Shown here piece by piece: positions 32,949 to 42,200 of a DNA stretch of 64,000 nucleotides. The stretch is from Aeriscardovia sp040773385. Its GTDB lineage: Bacteria > Actinomycetota > Actinomycetes > Actinomycetales > Bifidobacteriaceae. Both the position numbers and the translations under genes were made by a program. Position 1 is the first letter of the stretch. The number at the start of each line of letters is the position of its first letter. The notes under the pieces are model-generated. The model did not search any database and was not told the origin of the DNA. It saw only the letters and a program-made list of their open reading frames with translations. The stretch lies in contig JAXGWH010000004.1 of assembly GCA_040773385.1 (NCBI GenBank), forward strand, positions 1-64,000, written 5' to 3'.

Positions 32949-34570
32949 CACGCCTCCTGCGCCGGGTTCTCGCCGGTTGAACGGGTCGCATCGGCCGTCT
33001 CGGCCTTCGGCAGTTTTTCAGAGGCCATGACCGGCGGCTTTTGTGGGCCCTGGGCGGGCAGGTGCTCGGAGGCGCCGACGCGGTGGCGGCGCCACAGACG
33101 GGCCGCCTTGAGGGCGGTGAGCCGTCCCAGCTCGTCGTAGATGGGCTCGCCGCCGAGCAGGTCATAGACCATGTAGCCCAGCAGCGTCACCACGCCCAGC
33201 GGCAGCAGCTGCGCGTAGGAGGTCATCTCCATGACGAGGAGGATGGCGGTCAGCGGCGCCTTCGTCACCGAGCCGAACAGGCCTGCCATGCCGACGATCG
33301 CCATGAGCGCCGCATATCCGGGCGTGTCGGCGTGCACGCCCATGGCTACGAGGATCTTCTCCATCCCGAGTCCTGTGAGCGCGCCGAGCACGAGGATCGG
33401 CAGGAAGATGCCGCCGGGCACCCCGGAGCCGTAGGAGAGCTGGGAGCCGATGAGACGGACGAGGAAGAAGAGGACGATGAGGCCGAAGCTGAGCCTGACG
33501 CTGTGCTTGCCGAGGTAGGAGACGAAATCGTTGCCGCCTCCTAGTACCTCGGGCAGGAACAGGCCCACCGGGATCATGAGCACCATCGGCACGAAGGCGC
33601 GCAGGCCCTGGGGGATGCGCAGCGCCGAATAGAGGCCGATGCCCAGTTTGAGCGTCCACTCGTAGAGCTTGGCGATGAGGCCGACCACGAGGGCGACGAG
33701 CACGAGCTGCCAGTAGTCGGAGATCGGCAGTTTTGAGGGGGTGCCGAAGACGAACACCGGCCCCAGCCCGAAGATCTCCTTGGAGACGGTGGTGGAGACG
33801 AGCGCGGCGGCAAGCGAGCAGAATGCCGTCTGGAGGGTGAAGCGGCCGAAGATCTCCTCGACCACGAAGATCATGCCGGCGATGGGGGCGCTGAACGCGG
33901 CGGCAAGCCCCGCGGCGGCGCCGGCGGCGACGAGCTCCTTGCGGTTGCGGCGCGTGGTGTGGCTCAGGTTGCCCATGCCCATGCCCACGGCGGCGCCGAT
34001 CTGCACGGACGGGCCCTCGCGGCCAAGGAACAGGCCGGGCGCGAAGGCGAGGAGGCCGCCGAGGATCTTGCCCCACAGCACCCTCCACCAGTGGAAGAAG
34101 ATGGGCTGGGAGGAGCGCAGGCGCAGCTCGACCATAGGGATGCCCGAGCCGGAGATGGCCGGCTCGTGGCGCACCATGAGGGCGAGGACCACCGAGATGA
34201 CGAGGCTGACGGCGGCGATGACGGCGATCATCCACCAGTGGCCGTCGCGTGTGAAGGCATAGAGGCGGCGCAGCTGCGGGACCATCGCCCCGACGGCCCA
34301 GCGGAACGCGGAGACGACAAGACCGACGAGCAGGCCGAGGACCAGCGACCAGCCGAACAGACGCGCCGAGACGGAGTGGTGGCGGAAGCGGCGCAGCTCG
34401 TCGCCCACCGCGTCGACCGGGTGGCGGCGCACGGCCGACCAGAAGTACTGGGCGTGGGACTGCTCGAAGGGGTGCTCCCAGCGTTCCTTCGGGGAGCGGC
34501 GCACGGCCGGCTGGTAGTCATCCCCCACGCCGGCCACATTCGGCCATACCGGCTTTTTGTTGTCTGCCAT
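32948..34570 (-). CDS. clcA: CLC-family chloride channel / H+/Cl- antiporter
   Basis: Integral membrane anion transporter of 540 residues. Selectivity motifs are present: GSGIP (141-145), GREGP (183-187) with the gating Glu185, and GSGVPGGIFLPILVLGA. The internal proton-path Glu pair is kept (VVEEI, 238-239) and a Tyr near the end (GGEPIYDELGRL) matches the central anion-site Tyr, so proton-coupled exchange is likelier than passive flow. The polar N-terminus (about 65 residues) and C-terminus are cytoplasmic. It is coupled to prfA by a one-base overlap, an unusual partner. Confidence 0.93.
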   Translation of the reverse strand: MADNKKPVWPNVAGVGDDYQPAVRRSPKERWEHPFEQSHAQYFWSAVRRHPVDAVGDELRRFRHHSVSARLFGWSLVLGLLVGLVVSAFRWAVGAMVPQLRRLYAFTRDGHWWMIAVIAAVSLVISVVLALMVRHEPAISGSGIPMVELRLRSSQPIFFHWWRVLWGKILGGLLAFAPGLFLGREGPSVQIGAAVGMGMGNLSHTTRRNRKELVAAGAAAGLAAAFSAPIAGMIFVVEEIFGRFTLQTAFCSLAAALVSTTVSKEIFGLGPVFVFGTPSKLPISDYWQLVLVALVVGLIAKLYEWTLKLGIGLYSALRIPQGLRAFVPMVLMIPVGLFLPEVLGGGNDFVSYLGKHSVRLSFGLIVLFFLVRLIGSQLSYGSGVPGGIFLPILVLGALTGLGMEKILVAMGVHADTPGYAALMAIVGMAGLFGSVTKAPLTAILLVMEMTSYAQLLPLGVVTLLGYMVYDLLGGEPIYDELGRLTALKAARLWRRHRVGASEHLPAQGPQKPPVMASEKLPKAETADATRSTGENPAQEA

Positions 34571-34632
34571 AGGCTCCGCTCCTCGCCCTCACCCCGGATT
34601 GACGCTTCTTCCCCGATACTACGCCCAGACGC

Positions 34633-34664
34633 AAAAATCCCCGGCGCCCGAAGGCAGCCGGGGA
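34633..34664 (-). terminator. Intrinsic terminator of groES
   Basis: TCCCCGGC / GCCGGGGA arms around an 11-base loop, followed on the minus strand by five T. It lies about 165 bases behind the groES stop. The rest of 34571-34826 holds no gene that I can see. Confidence 0.8.
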
Positions 34665-34826
34665 CAGCGCCGCTCCCGGAGACCGATCCGTCTGTCCGCC
34701 TGTGGGCATTTGCGGAAGAATCAGCAGGATATCAGCGCACGCTCTGTGCTGTGTGCCCGTGTGACGGTTCCTCGACGGCCGCCCGGATGCTTGCGCCCGT
34801 GGCCGTCTCGGACATCACACGATCCG

Positions 34827-35120
34827 TCACTGCAGGATCGCGAGGATGTCGCGCGCGGAGACGATGAGATATTCCTCGCCCTTGTAGGTGAGCTGGGTGC
34901 CGCCGTACTTGCTGTAGAGCACCTGGTCGCCGACCTTGACGTCGACGGGGATGCGCTCGCCCTTGTCATCGCGACGGCCGGGGCCGACGGCGAGGACCTC
35001 GCCCTGCTGCGGCTTCTCCTTGGCGGTGTCCGGGATGACGAGCCCGGACGCGGTGGTCGTCTCGGCAGGGGCCTGCTTGATGATGACCTTGTCTTCCAAT
35101 GGCTTGAGTGCGATTGCCAC
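34827..35120 (-). CDS. groES: Co-chaperonin GroES
   Basis: The 10-kDa heptameric lid of the GroEL folding chamber. The 97 residues match the family: MAIALKPLEDKVIIKQ, the mobile loop ETTTASGLVIPDTAKEKPQ, and VGDQVLYSKYGGTQL. A perfect CIRCE operator lies 88 bases upstream, so HrcA should repress it outside heat stress. No groEL follows; a terminator comes instead, so groEL must be elsewhere, as is common in actinobacteria. Confidence 0.97.
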   Translation of the reverse strand: MAIALKPLEDKVIIKQAPAETTTASGLVIPDTAKEKPQQGEVLAVGPGRRDDKGERIPVDVKVGDQVLYSKYGGTQLTYKGEEYLIVSARDILAILQ

Positions 35121-35207
35121 TGTAAGCCTCCTTGTTGATGAGTCTTTTGCCTCGTTCGGCGGCTGACGAACGCCTCCCGCGGTTCCGGTAGACAGCTTAG
35201 CACGTAT

Positions 35208-35234
35208 TTAGCACTCTCACGCCACGAGTGCTAA
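35208..35234 (-). promoter_or_regulatory. CIRCE operator (HrcA binding site)
   Basis: TTAGCACTC (35208-35216), nine bases, GAGTGCTAA (35226-35234): a perfect match to the CIRCE consensus. It lies between the groES start (35120) and the stop of the upstream membrane-protein gene (35268), and must cover or adjoin the groES promoter. Confidence 0.97.
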
Positions 35235-35267
35235 GAGAGAAATCGATGAGAAAAAGTCAGAAGAAAT

Positions 35268-36191
35268 TCAGGAATTTCTGCGGGAGAGGATCGCCGACAG
35301 ATCGGACGACAGGCTCTCGTCCCGGCTGCCCCGGCCGTCCGATACGATACCGCCGTCCGACGTGACCCGGCCGTCAGACATGTCGGACCTGTCAGGCATG
35401 TCAGACATGTCGTTCGTGCACGCATCGGTCATCCCCGGCCGTGACGCGCGACCGTCGCGGACGCGGGCCCGACGATCAGGCACGGTGGCACCGCCATCAG
35501 GAATCGGAAGTTGGACGGAAGGCGTCACATCGGCGAACACGCGACTGCGCTCCTGGCCGGTGAGCGGCACCGCACGCGCCACCTGCCGGACCGAGCGGAT
35601 CGGCAGGCTGATCGGATCCTGCGCCTGGGACTGACCGGGAACCGTGACCGGGGGCTTCCCAAGAACCGTCACCGGGGATCCCACAGGAACCGTGACCGAG
35701 GACTCGGCACGCGCCGCCGCGCGGGAGCGTCGCGCAGAACGTTCGTCGGAGCGCACACGACGCTCGAAACGACGTGTTTTTGCCGAGGAGACCGCCCCCT
35801 CGACGAGGAGGACGACGAGCGCGGCAAGCGGCAGAAGGCAGAACCACCACGGATACCGGGCGAAGAAGGACACTCCGAGAAGGAGCACGCACACAACGAG
35901 CAGGACGATGACGGCCGCGCGGCGCCGGCGTACCGCGGCGCGGCGTGCGGCGCGGACAGCGGCGATCTCCTGACGTCTGCGCGCCTGTCGGTCACGCTCC
36001 TCCAGAGCGCCGAGGAGGGATCCCGCCTCCTGGCCCTCGGCTTTGAGCAGACGGGAGCGGTTCTCCCCCGCCCCCCGGCGGCTGCGGGCATGGACGGCGG
36101 CCATTCTGGCGAGGACCGGCACGAGGGTGACGGCGACGATGGCGAGCGCCGCCATCGCGTCGTTCGTCGGATCCCCCAGCCAGCTGTTCAC
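35268..36191 (-). CDS. SepX/GlpR-like membrane protein (probable divisome factor)
   Basis: A 307-residue protein with one N-terminal membrane segment (MAALAIVAVTLVPVLARMA), a basic stretch, two adjacent segments in the middle (AAVIVLLVVCVLLLGVSFFA, FCLLPLAALVVLLVEGAV) and a long polar tail with Met-Ser-Asp repeats (MSDMPDRSDMSDG). This 1+2 topology and the neighbours (GNAT enzyme of RimJ type, FmdB-like protein, SAF protein, MscL) match the actinobacterial SepX/GlpR locus, where the protein works with SepF/FtsZ at division. The assignment rests on topology and gene order, not on sequence identity I could measure. Confidence 0.6.
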   Translation of the reverse strand: MNSWLGDPTNDAMAALAIVAVTLVPVLARMAAVHARSRRGAGENRSRLLKAEGQEAGSLLGALEERDRQARRRQEIAAVRAARRAAVRRRRAAVIVLLVVCVLLLGVSFFARYPWWFCLLPLAALVVLLVEGAVSSAKTRRFERRVRSDERSARRSRAAARAESSVTVPVGSPVTVLGKPPVTVPGQSQAQDPISLPIRSVRQVARAVPLTGQERSRVFADVTPSVQLPIPDGGATVPDRRARVRDGRASRPGMTDACTNDMSDMPDRSDMSDGRVTSDGGIVSDGRGSRDESLSSDLSAILSRRNS

Positions 36192-36236
36192 AAAACCGAT
36201 ACTAGCGTGCGGACAGGGCCTCGGACAGGTCGTCCG

Positions 36237-36986
36237 TCATCGCCGGTCCCGGGTGTCTCCCAGAAGACGCATCTCGCAGGGACGGGCCGCGCAGGCCTCA
36301 CGGAACAGGGGACCGTCGGGACGATAGGACGACTCGGGCACGCCGAGTACGTCGGCGGCCATCATGTCCCACACCTCATGGTCGCGCCAGCGTCCCGCCA
36401 CATGCATCCAGGCCGGCCGCACACCCCGGTAGTCGCAGTGGTTTTTCTCGACGACGCGCCGGCTCGCGGCATTGGAAGGCAGCAGATCGATCTCGAGGCG
36501 GTTGAGACGCGGGCCGCTCGGACAGAAGAACGCCCAGTCAGCGGCGACCGCGAGCGCCAGCGGCGCAAAACCGTGCCCCGCCTCGCGCCGGGCGACCCAG
36601 TAGCCGGCGATGGCGCTGCGCAGCGCACCGTAACAGATCGCACCGAGCGAGATCTCCCCGACGAAATGCCCGTCCTGCCGCATGGTGAAGGTGGCGGACT
36701 GCCCCAGCAGCGCGTCACGGTCCATCCCCCGGACCCACTGGCGAAAACTGACCGGCGGGGTGCCGAGCGGATCGGTGGAATCCCAGGGGGCGAGCCAGTC
36801 ACGGCTGTCACCGCGCGCCTGGGCCCAGTCTCGCTCGTCATCGGGCGTGTAGGGGGCGAGCACGAAACCCGGCCGCGTCACGCTTTCCAACCGGTCCGGC
36901 AGGACGAACGGCGGATCGGGCACGCCGAGCAGTCTGCGCAGCCGCGGGTGGCGCAGGAGGACGCCGTCATCAATCTTCAGACCCAC
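36237..36986 (-). CDS. RimJ/RimL-type GNAT acetyltransferase
   Basis: A GCN5-related N-acetyltransferase of the ribosomal-protein or amino-acid type. The core reads LAPYTPDDERDWAQAR, then HFVGEISLGAICYG, GYWVARREAGHGFAPLALA (the acetyl-CoA loop region) and LNRLEIDLLPSNAASRRVVE followed by KNH. The acetyl-CoA loop R/Q-x-x-G-x-G/A is only partly recognisable as RREAGHG. The start is uncertain: a GTG at 36986 gives 249 residues, an ATG at 37079 gives 280. It lies 45 bases before the SepX-like gene, the actinobacterial rimJ position. Confidence 0.85.
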   Translation of the reverse strand: MGLKIDDGVLLRHPRLRRLLGVPDPPFVLPDRLESVTRPGFVLAPYTPDDERDWAQARGDSRDWLAPWDSTDPLGTPPVSFRQWVRGMDRDALLGQSATFTMRQDGHFVGEISLGAICYGALRSAIAGYWVARREAGHGFAPLALAVAADWAFFCPSGPRLNRLEIDLLPSNAASRRVVEKNHCDYRGVRPAWMHVAGRWRDHEVWDMMAADVLGVPESSYRPDGPLFREACAARPCEMRLLGDTRDRR

Positions 36987-37137
36987 TCCCCCATTATCCG
37001 CGCATCCGTCCCGGGGCGTTTTGCCGGCAGCGCGGCACGGTCCGCAGTCGTGCGGCCCGATGAGATCGTCCTGGGGCACAGGGCCGGCGTGGCCACGCGG
37101 ATCCCGGATCCTGCTGATGAGGGATTTGGGAATGAAG

Positions 37138-37176
37138 AATCAGGAATTCTCAATCAGGAATTTCTTAATCAGGAAT
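37138..37176. repeat. Three direct repeats AATCAGGAAT in the gap before the zinc-ribbon gene
   Basis: AATCAGGAAT occurs at 37138, 37152 and 37167, a spacing of 14 and 15 bases, in an A/T-rich island of an otherwise G+C-rich divergent gap (36987-37260). The spacing is more than one helical turn. It could be an operator or a slipped-strand product. No gene is visible in the gap. Confidence 0.7.
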
Positions 37177-37260
37177 CGTGCTGATCACCGGTGGCGTAGA
37201 GCGCGGCGTTGGACGGTCGCCGAGTAAAATGCCTACGGTTGCCAGCGAAAGGGGTCACAC

Positions 37261-37458
37261 GTGCCGACGTACCGTTACCGTTGCAAGAACTGCGGATACG
37301 ACTTCGAGCAGGAGCAGTCGTTCTCCGACGCGCCCCTGACGGTCTGCCCGAAGTGCGGCCAGAAAATGCTGCGCAAGGTGTTCTCCGCGGTGCCGATCGA
37401 GTTCAAAGGCAGCGGTTTCTATCGCACGGACCATTCCTCGGCGTCGCACCACAAGTGA
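37261..37458 (+). CDS. FmdB-family zinc ribbon protein
   Basis: A 65-residue protein with a C-x2-C / C-x2-C zinc ribbon: CKNCG at 9-13 and CPKCG at about 32-36. The opening MPTYRYRCKNCGYDFE and the late GSGFYRTDH are typical of the FmdB/regulatory zinc ribbon family. The start is GTG with an AAAGGGG site. The role is not known; relatives occur next to 5-formyltetrahydrofolate cyclo-ligase and mscL in actinobacteria. It starts a plus-strand group with the SAF protein and mscL. Confidence 0.9.
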   Translation: MPTYRYRCKNCGYDFEQEQSFSDAPLTVCPKCGQKMLRKVFSAVPIEFKGSGFYRTDHSSASHHK

Positions 37459-37562
37459 TCGTTCCCGGGTCCCTCTCCTCCGTTCCGGTTTTTGATTTCC
37501 CCAGTTTTCCACAATCGCGGAACACGCTTTCACGCCTGTCCCCGGCGGTGGAACGTGGGGGT

Positions 37563-38246
37563 ATGAGCACAGATTCGTCCTTTCTTGCCCCGGACGCCCG
37601 CCCTGGTGCGGGCAGACGTGAGGGTCATATTGCCGCCCGTCTCCTCGAGCGTCTGCGGCCGGCGGGTGCGGCCGGACTGTCCGGCATCCGCCGTCCCGGC
37701 ACCCTCGAACGCCGTCGACGCCTGCTGCGGCTGCGCAGGCTCGCCATCGCCCTGTGCGCTGCAGGTCTTGTGCTCGGCATCGGTCTTCTGCTCCTGCCCG
37801 AGCCCCGCACGACGGTCATCGTCCCGTCCGCCGACATCCCCCAAGGCAGGCGTCTTGACCGTACCGGCCTGTCCACCAGGCAGATCCCCGAATCGATGGT
37901 CGACGGGTTTCTGACCGACCGGACATCCGCGAGAGGCTGCATCGCCCGGATCCGTCTGCCCCGCGACCGGCCGGTCCCGCAGACAGCCTGCTCGCATGTG
38001 CCGGCGCTGCGCCGGGGACAGACGATCGTCAGCATCCCGACCTCGCTCACGCCCGACGCCATGGACGTCGGCGCACGGGCGAGCGCGCAGACCGAGGGCT
38101 CGGATCCGATTCCCGTGGTCCTGTGGGGCTTCGAGACAGGCTCGGACGGGGTCATACGCGCCCGGGTGGCTGTCTCCGCCTCCCGTGCCGGTGACCTTCT
38201 CGATGCAGCGTCGTCCGGCACCGTCCTGCTCTCGCCCGCGGCGTGA
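37563..38246 (+). CDS. SAF-domain membrane protein (CpaB/FlgA-like)
   Basis: A 227-residue protein. About 55 polar, Arg-rich residues are followed by one membrane segment (AIALCAAGLVLGIGLLLLP) and an outside part with the SAF fold: TVIVPSADIPQGRRLDRTGL and the RGCIARIRLPRDRPV stretch. SAF proteins assist pilus or flagellar assembly in some bacteria, but no such genes are nearby, and actinobacteria often have one between the zinc ribbon gene and mscL. The ATG at 37563 follows a G-rich site. Function unknown. Confidence 0.8.
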   Translation: MSTDSSFLAPDARPGAGRREGHIAARLLERLRPAGAAGLSGIRRPGTLERRRRLLRLRRLAIALCAAGLVLGIGLLLLPEPRTTVIVPSADIPQGRRLDRTGLSTRQIPESMVDGFLTDRTSARGCIARIRLPRDRPVPQTACSHVPALRRGQTIVSIPTSLTPDAMDVGARASAQTEGSDPIPVVLWGFETGSDGVIRARVAVSASRAGDLLDAASSGTVLLSPAA

Positions 38247-38290
38247 TCGTGACAGACCGCTACGATGGCCTTATCGACCAAGGAGGAGCA

Positions 38291-38947
38291 ATGACCACCA
38301 CCGTCCCCGTGTCCACGGCTGACTACCGGCATAAGAAAGTCTTCGAGGGCTTCAAGGAATTCATCTCCCGCGGCAACACGCTCGACATGGCGGTCGGAGT
38401 CGTCATGGGCAATGCGGTCACCGCGATCGTCAAATCCCTCGTCTCGAACTTCCTCAACCCGCTCATCGCCATGATCTTCGGCAAACCGGATATGAGCGGG
38501 CTGCTGCAGGTGCATTTCAACGGGGCGACGATCTCGTTCGGCGCGATCCTCAACGACATCCTCAATTTCCTGCTCGTCGCCCTCGCCGTCTACTTCTGTG
38601 TCATCGTGCCCATCAACAAATTCCGCGACCTGACCGACAAGGCGAAGAAGAACCCCGCGGTCAAAAAGATGGAGTTCTGGAAGCATTCCGACAAGGATTC
38701 CACAAATTCTGGCAAGAATTCCGGCACTGGTACGGACACAGAAACCGGCGCAGACACAGATAAAGACGCACAAACGAAGGAGAATCAGGGGGCCGCAGTT
38801 ACAGACGGGGGCACCGGCACAGGTTCGGACGCCGCTCGCCTGCTGGAAGAAAACGCGCAAACACAAAGGCAGATGCTCGATCTGCTCGGCAGGATCAGCG
38901 GCCAGCTCGAGACGCTGGGGGCGTCACAGGACGCATCCGACAAATGA
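38291..38947 (+). CDS. mscL: Large-conductance mechanosensitive channel
   Basis: MscL opens under membrane tension to release solutes on osmotic downshock. The ATG at 38291 follows AGGAGGAGCA. The channel core has TM1 (LDMAVGVVMGNAVTAIVKSL, about 31-50), the loop NPLIAMIFGKPDMSGL, and TM2 (LLVALAVYFCVIVPINKF). The C-terminal helical bundle QRQMLDLLGRISGQLE is separated from TM2 by a Thr/Gly/Asp-rich insertion of about 60 residues (TGTDTETGADTDKDAQ), so at 218 residues it is much longer than the usual 130-150. Confidence 0.96.
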   Translation: MTTTVPVSTADYRHKKVFEGFKEFISRGNTLDMAVGVVMGNAVTAIVKSLVSNFLNPLIAMIFGKPDMSGLLQVHFNGATISFGAILNDILNFLLVALAVYFCVIVPINKFRDLTDKAKKNPAVKKMEFWKHSDKDSTNSGKNSGTGTDTETGADTDKDAQTKENQGAAVTDGGTGTGSDAARLLEENAQTQRQMLDLLGRISGQLETLGASQDASDK

Positions 38948-39053
38948 CATCGCACAGGCCGCAGGGGACGCTCGCCTCCGGTGATGCCGGCTTCCTGTGG
39001 CCGGGCAGACCAGTCCGATGATGCCAGCCGGTCCTGTCCATCACTGCTGCCGG

Positions 39054-39254
39054 TCAGTCGTGCTCGGAGAAGACGTCCCAGTGCGGAGGGAGCTCGCGCA
39101 GGATCCTGCGGTCCTCGGCGTCCTGCTGCTGCCGCCGCCGTGTGGTCGAACCGATCTCCTGCGCGTCAAGGGACACATCGCGCGTCTCACCGCCCTTGAG
39201 CGTGGCGCTGCGATGCCGCCGGGGTATACGGCGATGAGGATCGTACTCCGCCAT
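39054..39254 (-). CDS. 66-residue hypothetical protein coupled to the helicase-like gene
   Basis: A small basic, hydrophilic protein (MAEYDPHRRIPRRHRSATLK onward, ending PPHWDVFSEHD) without membrane segment or known motif; the middle (DAQEIGSTTRRRQQQDAED) looks helical. The start ATG shares its A with the stop of the 1385-residue gene (TGATG), so its translation should be coupled to that protein. This coupling is the main support for it being a real gene. I do not recognise a family. Confidence 0.7.
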   Translation of the reverse strand: MAEYDPHRRIPRRHRSATLKGGETRDVSLDAQEIGSTTRRRQQQDAEDRRILRELPPHWDVFSEHD

Positions 39255-42200
39255 CAGTCGCGCGCTTTCGGTGTGGGGGCCTCCGATTCCGAGGACCCCG
39301 GCCCGGCTTCTTTCGACGTGCGGGACTGCGGCTTCGGGGCCGTGGGTTCGGGGGTCGTCGGTCCGTCCGGGGTCTTCGGTCCGTCCGGAGTCTGCGCCGC
39401 TGGATTCTCCGACGTTTCCGACGTGGGAGTCTTTGGCGCGGGTGCCGGTGCGTCCGGTCCGTCATGACCGGCGAGCAGGTCGGATATTGATCCCTGCGCC
39501 GGGGCAGGCCCGCCGGAAGCGGCCAGGGTCGGACCATGATCAGCGTCATCAGCGCCGTCATGCGCGGCATCAGAGGCCTTGGAATGTCCGACATCGGGAC
39601 GTGAAGAAGCCGAACGTCCGGAGGGGGCGGCCGACAGCCCGTCACGCGGATCCTGTTCCGACGAAGCGGGTGCCGGGATGTTCTCCGGGCCGATGGCGGC
39701 GAGGATCTCTGCGACGACGGCATCCGGGTTGATGAACGTGCCGACCGACCAGGCGGTGAGCACCCGCCAGCCGTGCCGCTCCAGACGGCCGGGCAGCAGA
39801 CGGAACCGGTAGCGCAGGCTCTTCTCGTCCATGAACCGCGCGTTGTCGGTCATCACCGCCCACCGGTAGCCCAGTTTCGGCGTGCCGACGGCCAGCGGCA
39901 GACAGACACAGTCTTTGAAGCCGTACCCCACGGCGGCCATGACGCCGCGTTCTCGCAGACGTCGTGCGAGGTCACGCATCAGCACGCCCTCCTGATCAGG
40001 GTGCTGGGTGGCGCCCTCCCCTGTCGCGCCGAGAGACTCGGCCCAGCGCAGGAGCATCTTGAGCACACGCGGACCCGCCTCGTGCAGACGCTCGTCCTGC
40101 ATGTCAGAGGAGGAGAAGGCGGAGACGATGGTCAGGTCCCCGCCGGTCAGGCTGAGCGCGTCGAGCAGCAGCCGGTCGCCGCCCTCCTGCTCGAGCAGCC
40201 CGAACTGCTGCAGGAGCACGCCGTGCATGGTCGGTGCGAAGCCGATGGAGAGGATCACATCCCCCACGGGCGCGCCGGCGCTGTGGGCAATGGTGGTGAC
40301 AAGCACCGAGGGCAGGAACGAGCGCAGATCGCTCGACTTGCGGGCGGCCTGGGCGAGGGAGCGGCGCAGCAGCCCGGCGTCGTACTCGTTGAGGGTGAAG
40401 ACGGTGAGCGGACGGACGATGCGTGATCCTGCCTGCCTGCCACGCTCGACGGCGGTGGCGATGACCCGGCGCGTGACCTCCTCCACCTCGGCGGACGAGG
40501 ATTCCACAAGACCCGAAGGGCCCGAGGGTATGCCCTTCGCGCTCACACGCACGAGGTTGACCCGGCCGGCGGAAGGACCGGCACCGGGCATGAGACGCGC
40601 GCCCTGACCCCTGCGGGAGAGGAATGCGGCGAGCGCCGTGGGCATGTCGGCGGGATCCTGCCCCGCCGGCACGGTGGGCAGGACGGAGGCCAGCCGGACC
40701 GCGGCACCCCCGGTGAGCGCGTCCTTGTGGGCGATGAGGACGCACGAATCGGCGGCCTCGAGCGCGACGAGCATCTCCGCCGACGGCATGTGCGTGGCAC
40801 CGGCCAGAATGACGAGATCCGCCGTGCGTCCCTCGAATGGTTCGAGTGCGAGCCGTGCGGCGGTCGCGACGACGATCGGCTTGGCCGCCCAGGTGAGGGT
40901 CGGCCGCTCGCGCAACAGCCGCGAGGCGGTCACCCCCGTCTCGCGGCGCAGGAGGTCATGCAGCTGGTTGGCGTCATGGCTGTGTTTGTAGAGCAGCTCG
41001 GAGAGCCTGCGCCGGTTTTCTTTGAGCAGCAGTGGGCCGATGGTGGCCACATGCCGGCGGTCGACGGTGCGGAAACGCTCGACCGCCTCGCGCAGCACGG
41101 CATCGTCCTGGTCGGCGATGGTGCGCGAGGTCTGCACGATCGACTCGAACACGGTGGTCCACCAGGAAAGCCGCAGCTCGTCCGGAGCGGCCTGCGCGTC
41201 GACACGCCGGTCGATGAGGTCGGTGAGCAGATCGGACAGGCCCTCCTGGCGCAACTGCCGGTCGAGGCGCATGAGCTCGGGCAGGTCGGCAAGACGGCCA
41301 CGGTCGGCATAAAGGGCACGCAGCCGCGTGTCGACATCCACGAACGTGCTCTCGGACAGCGGGCGGGTCCCGGGCGTGGTGACAAGAACGGTGTCAAGGG
41401 CGGTGAGGTCCTGGTTCATCTGCTCGAACGTGGCGACGATCTCGTCCAGCCCGTCGGGCAGGACGGGCCAGCCGCCGGAGGGGACGAGCTTCCTCCACCG
41501 CTCCCCCTGGCGGGCGACCACCTCGAGGGTGTCGTGCAGGTTCTCCGGTTTCTGGCCTGGATGCAGACAGTGCCTCACATCACGGATGGCCCGCCGCCGC
41601 GCCCAGAAGCCCATGCGCACGCCGGCCTGCGCGCGCTGCTTGCGGGTGAGCGTGGCGTCGAGCGCCGTTGTGAGGTCCTGTTCGAAGATCTCGGGACGGA
41701 ACAGATCGAGCACGCGGCGCAGGCTCTGCAGCACCGAGATCTGCGAACCCCATTCCTCCACGCTCTGCGCGACCACGAAACCACAGGTGCGCACGGTGCG
41801 CGAGAGCTGCTCGCGGACGGTGGGCAGCGTCTGGTCGAGCAGACGGCGGACGCGTTCCTGTGCTTGGGCGGCCTCCTCGTTCGTGTACAGACGGGCCCCG
41901 TACCACGGGGTGTCGGAGGGGCGCAGCGTGTATTCGCCCAGCTCGCCGAGGCGTACGAGCGCGCTGCCTGTGGTCTCAAGCCGGCCGCGCAGATTCTTCG
42001 CGCTCTCCTGTGAGAGCCTCACCCTCGTGCGTGGTTTGCTCGGCAGGGCGGAGACGGAGGCGAGCTGCTCGATGGATTGGTAGGCGGACACGTTCCATGG
42101 CCGCACCGGGCGATGGAGGCTGTCGAAATACGAATCGAGCCGCGAGCGCACCCCCACAAGCTCGTCGGCGGTGCGGTTGAAATCAGTGACGGCGGTCGAC

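Noticed and set aside
35511..37184. 557-residue plus-strand open frame over the SepX-like and GNAT genes
   Set aside because: The minus-strand proteins have membrane segments and GNAT motifs; the plus frame has none.
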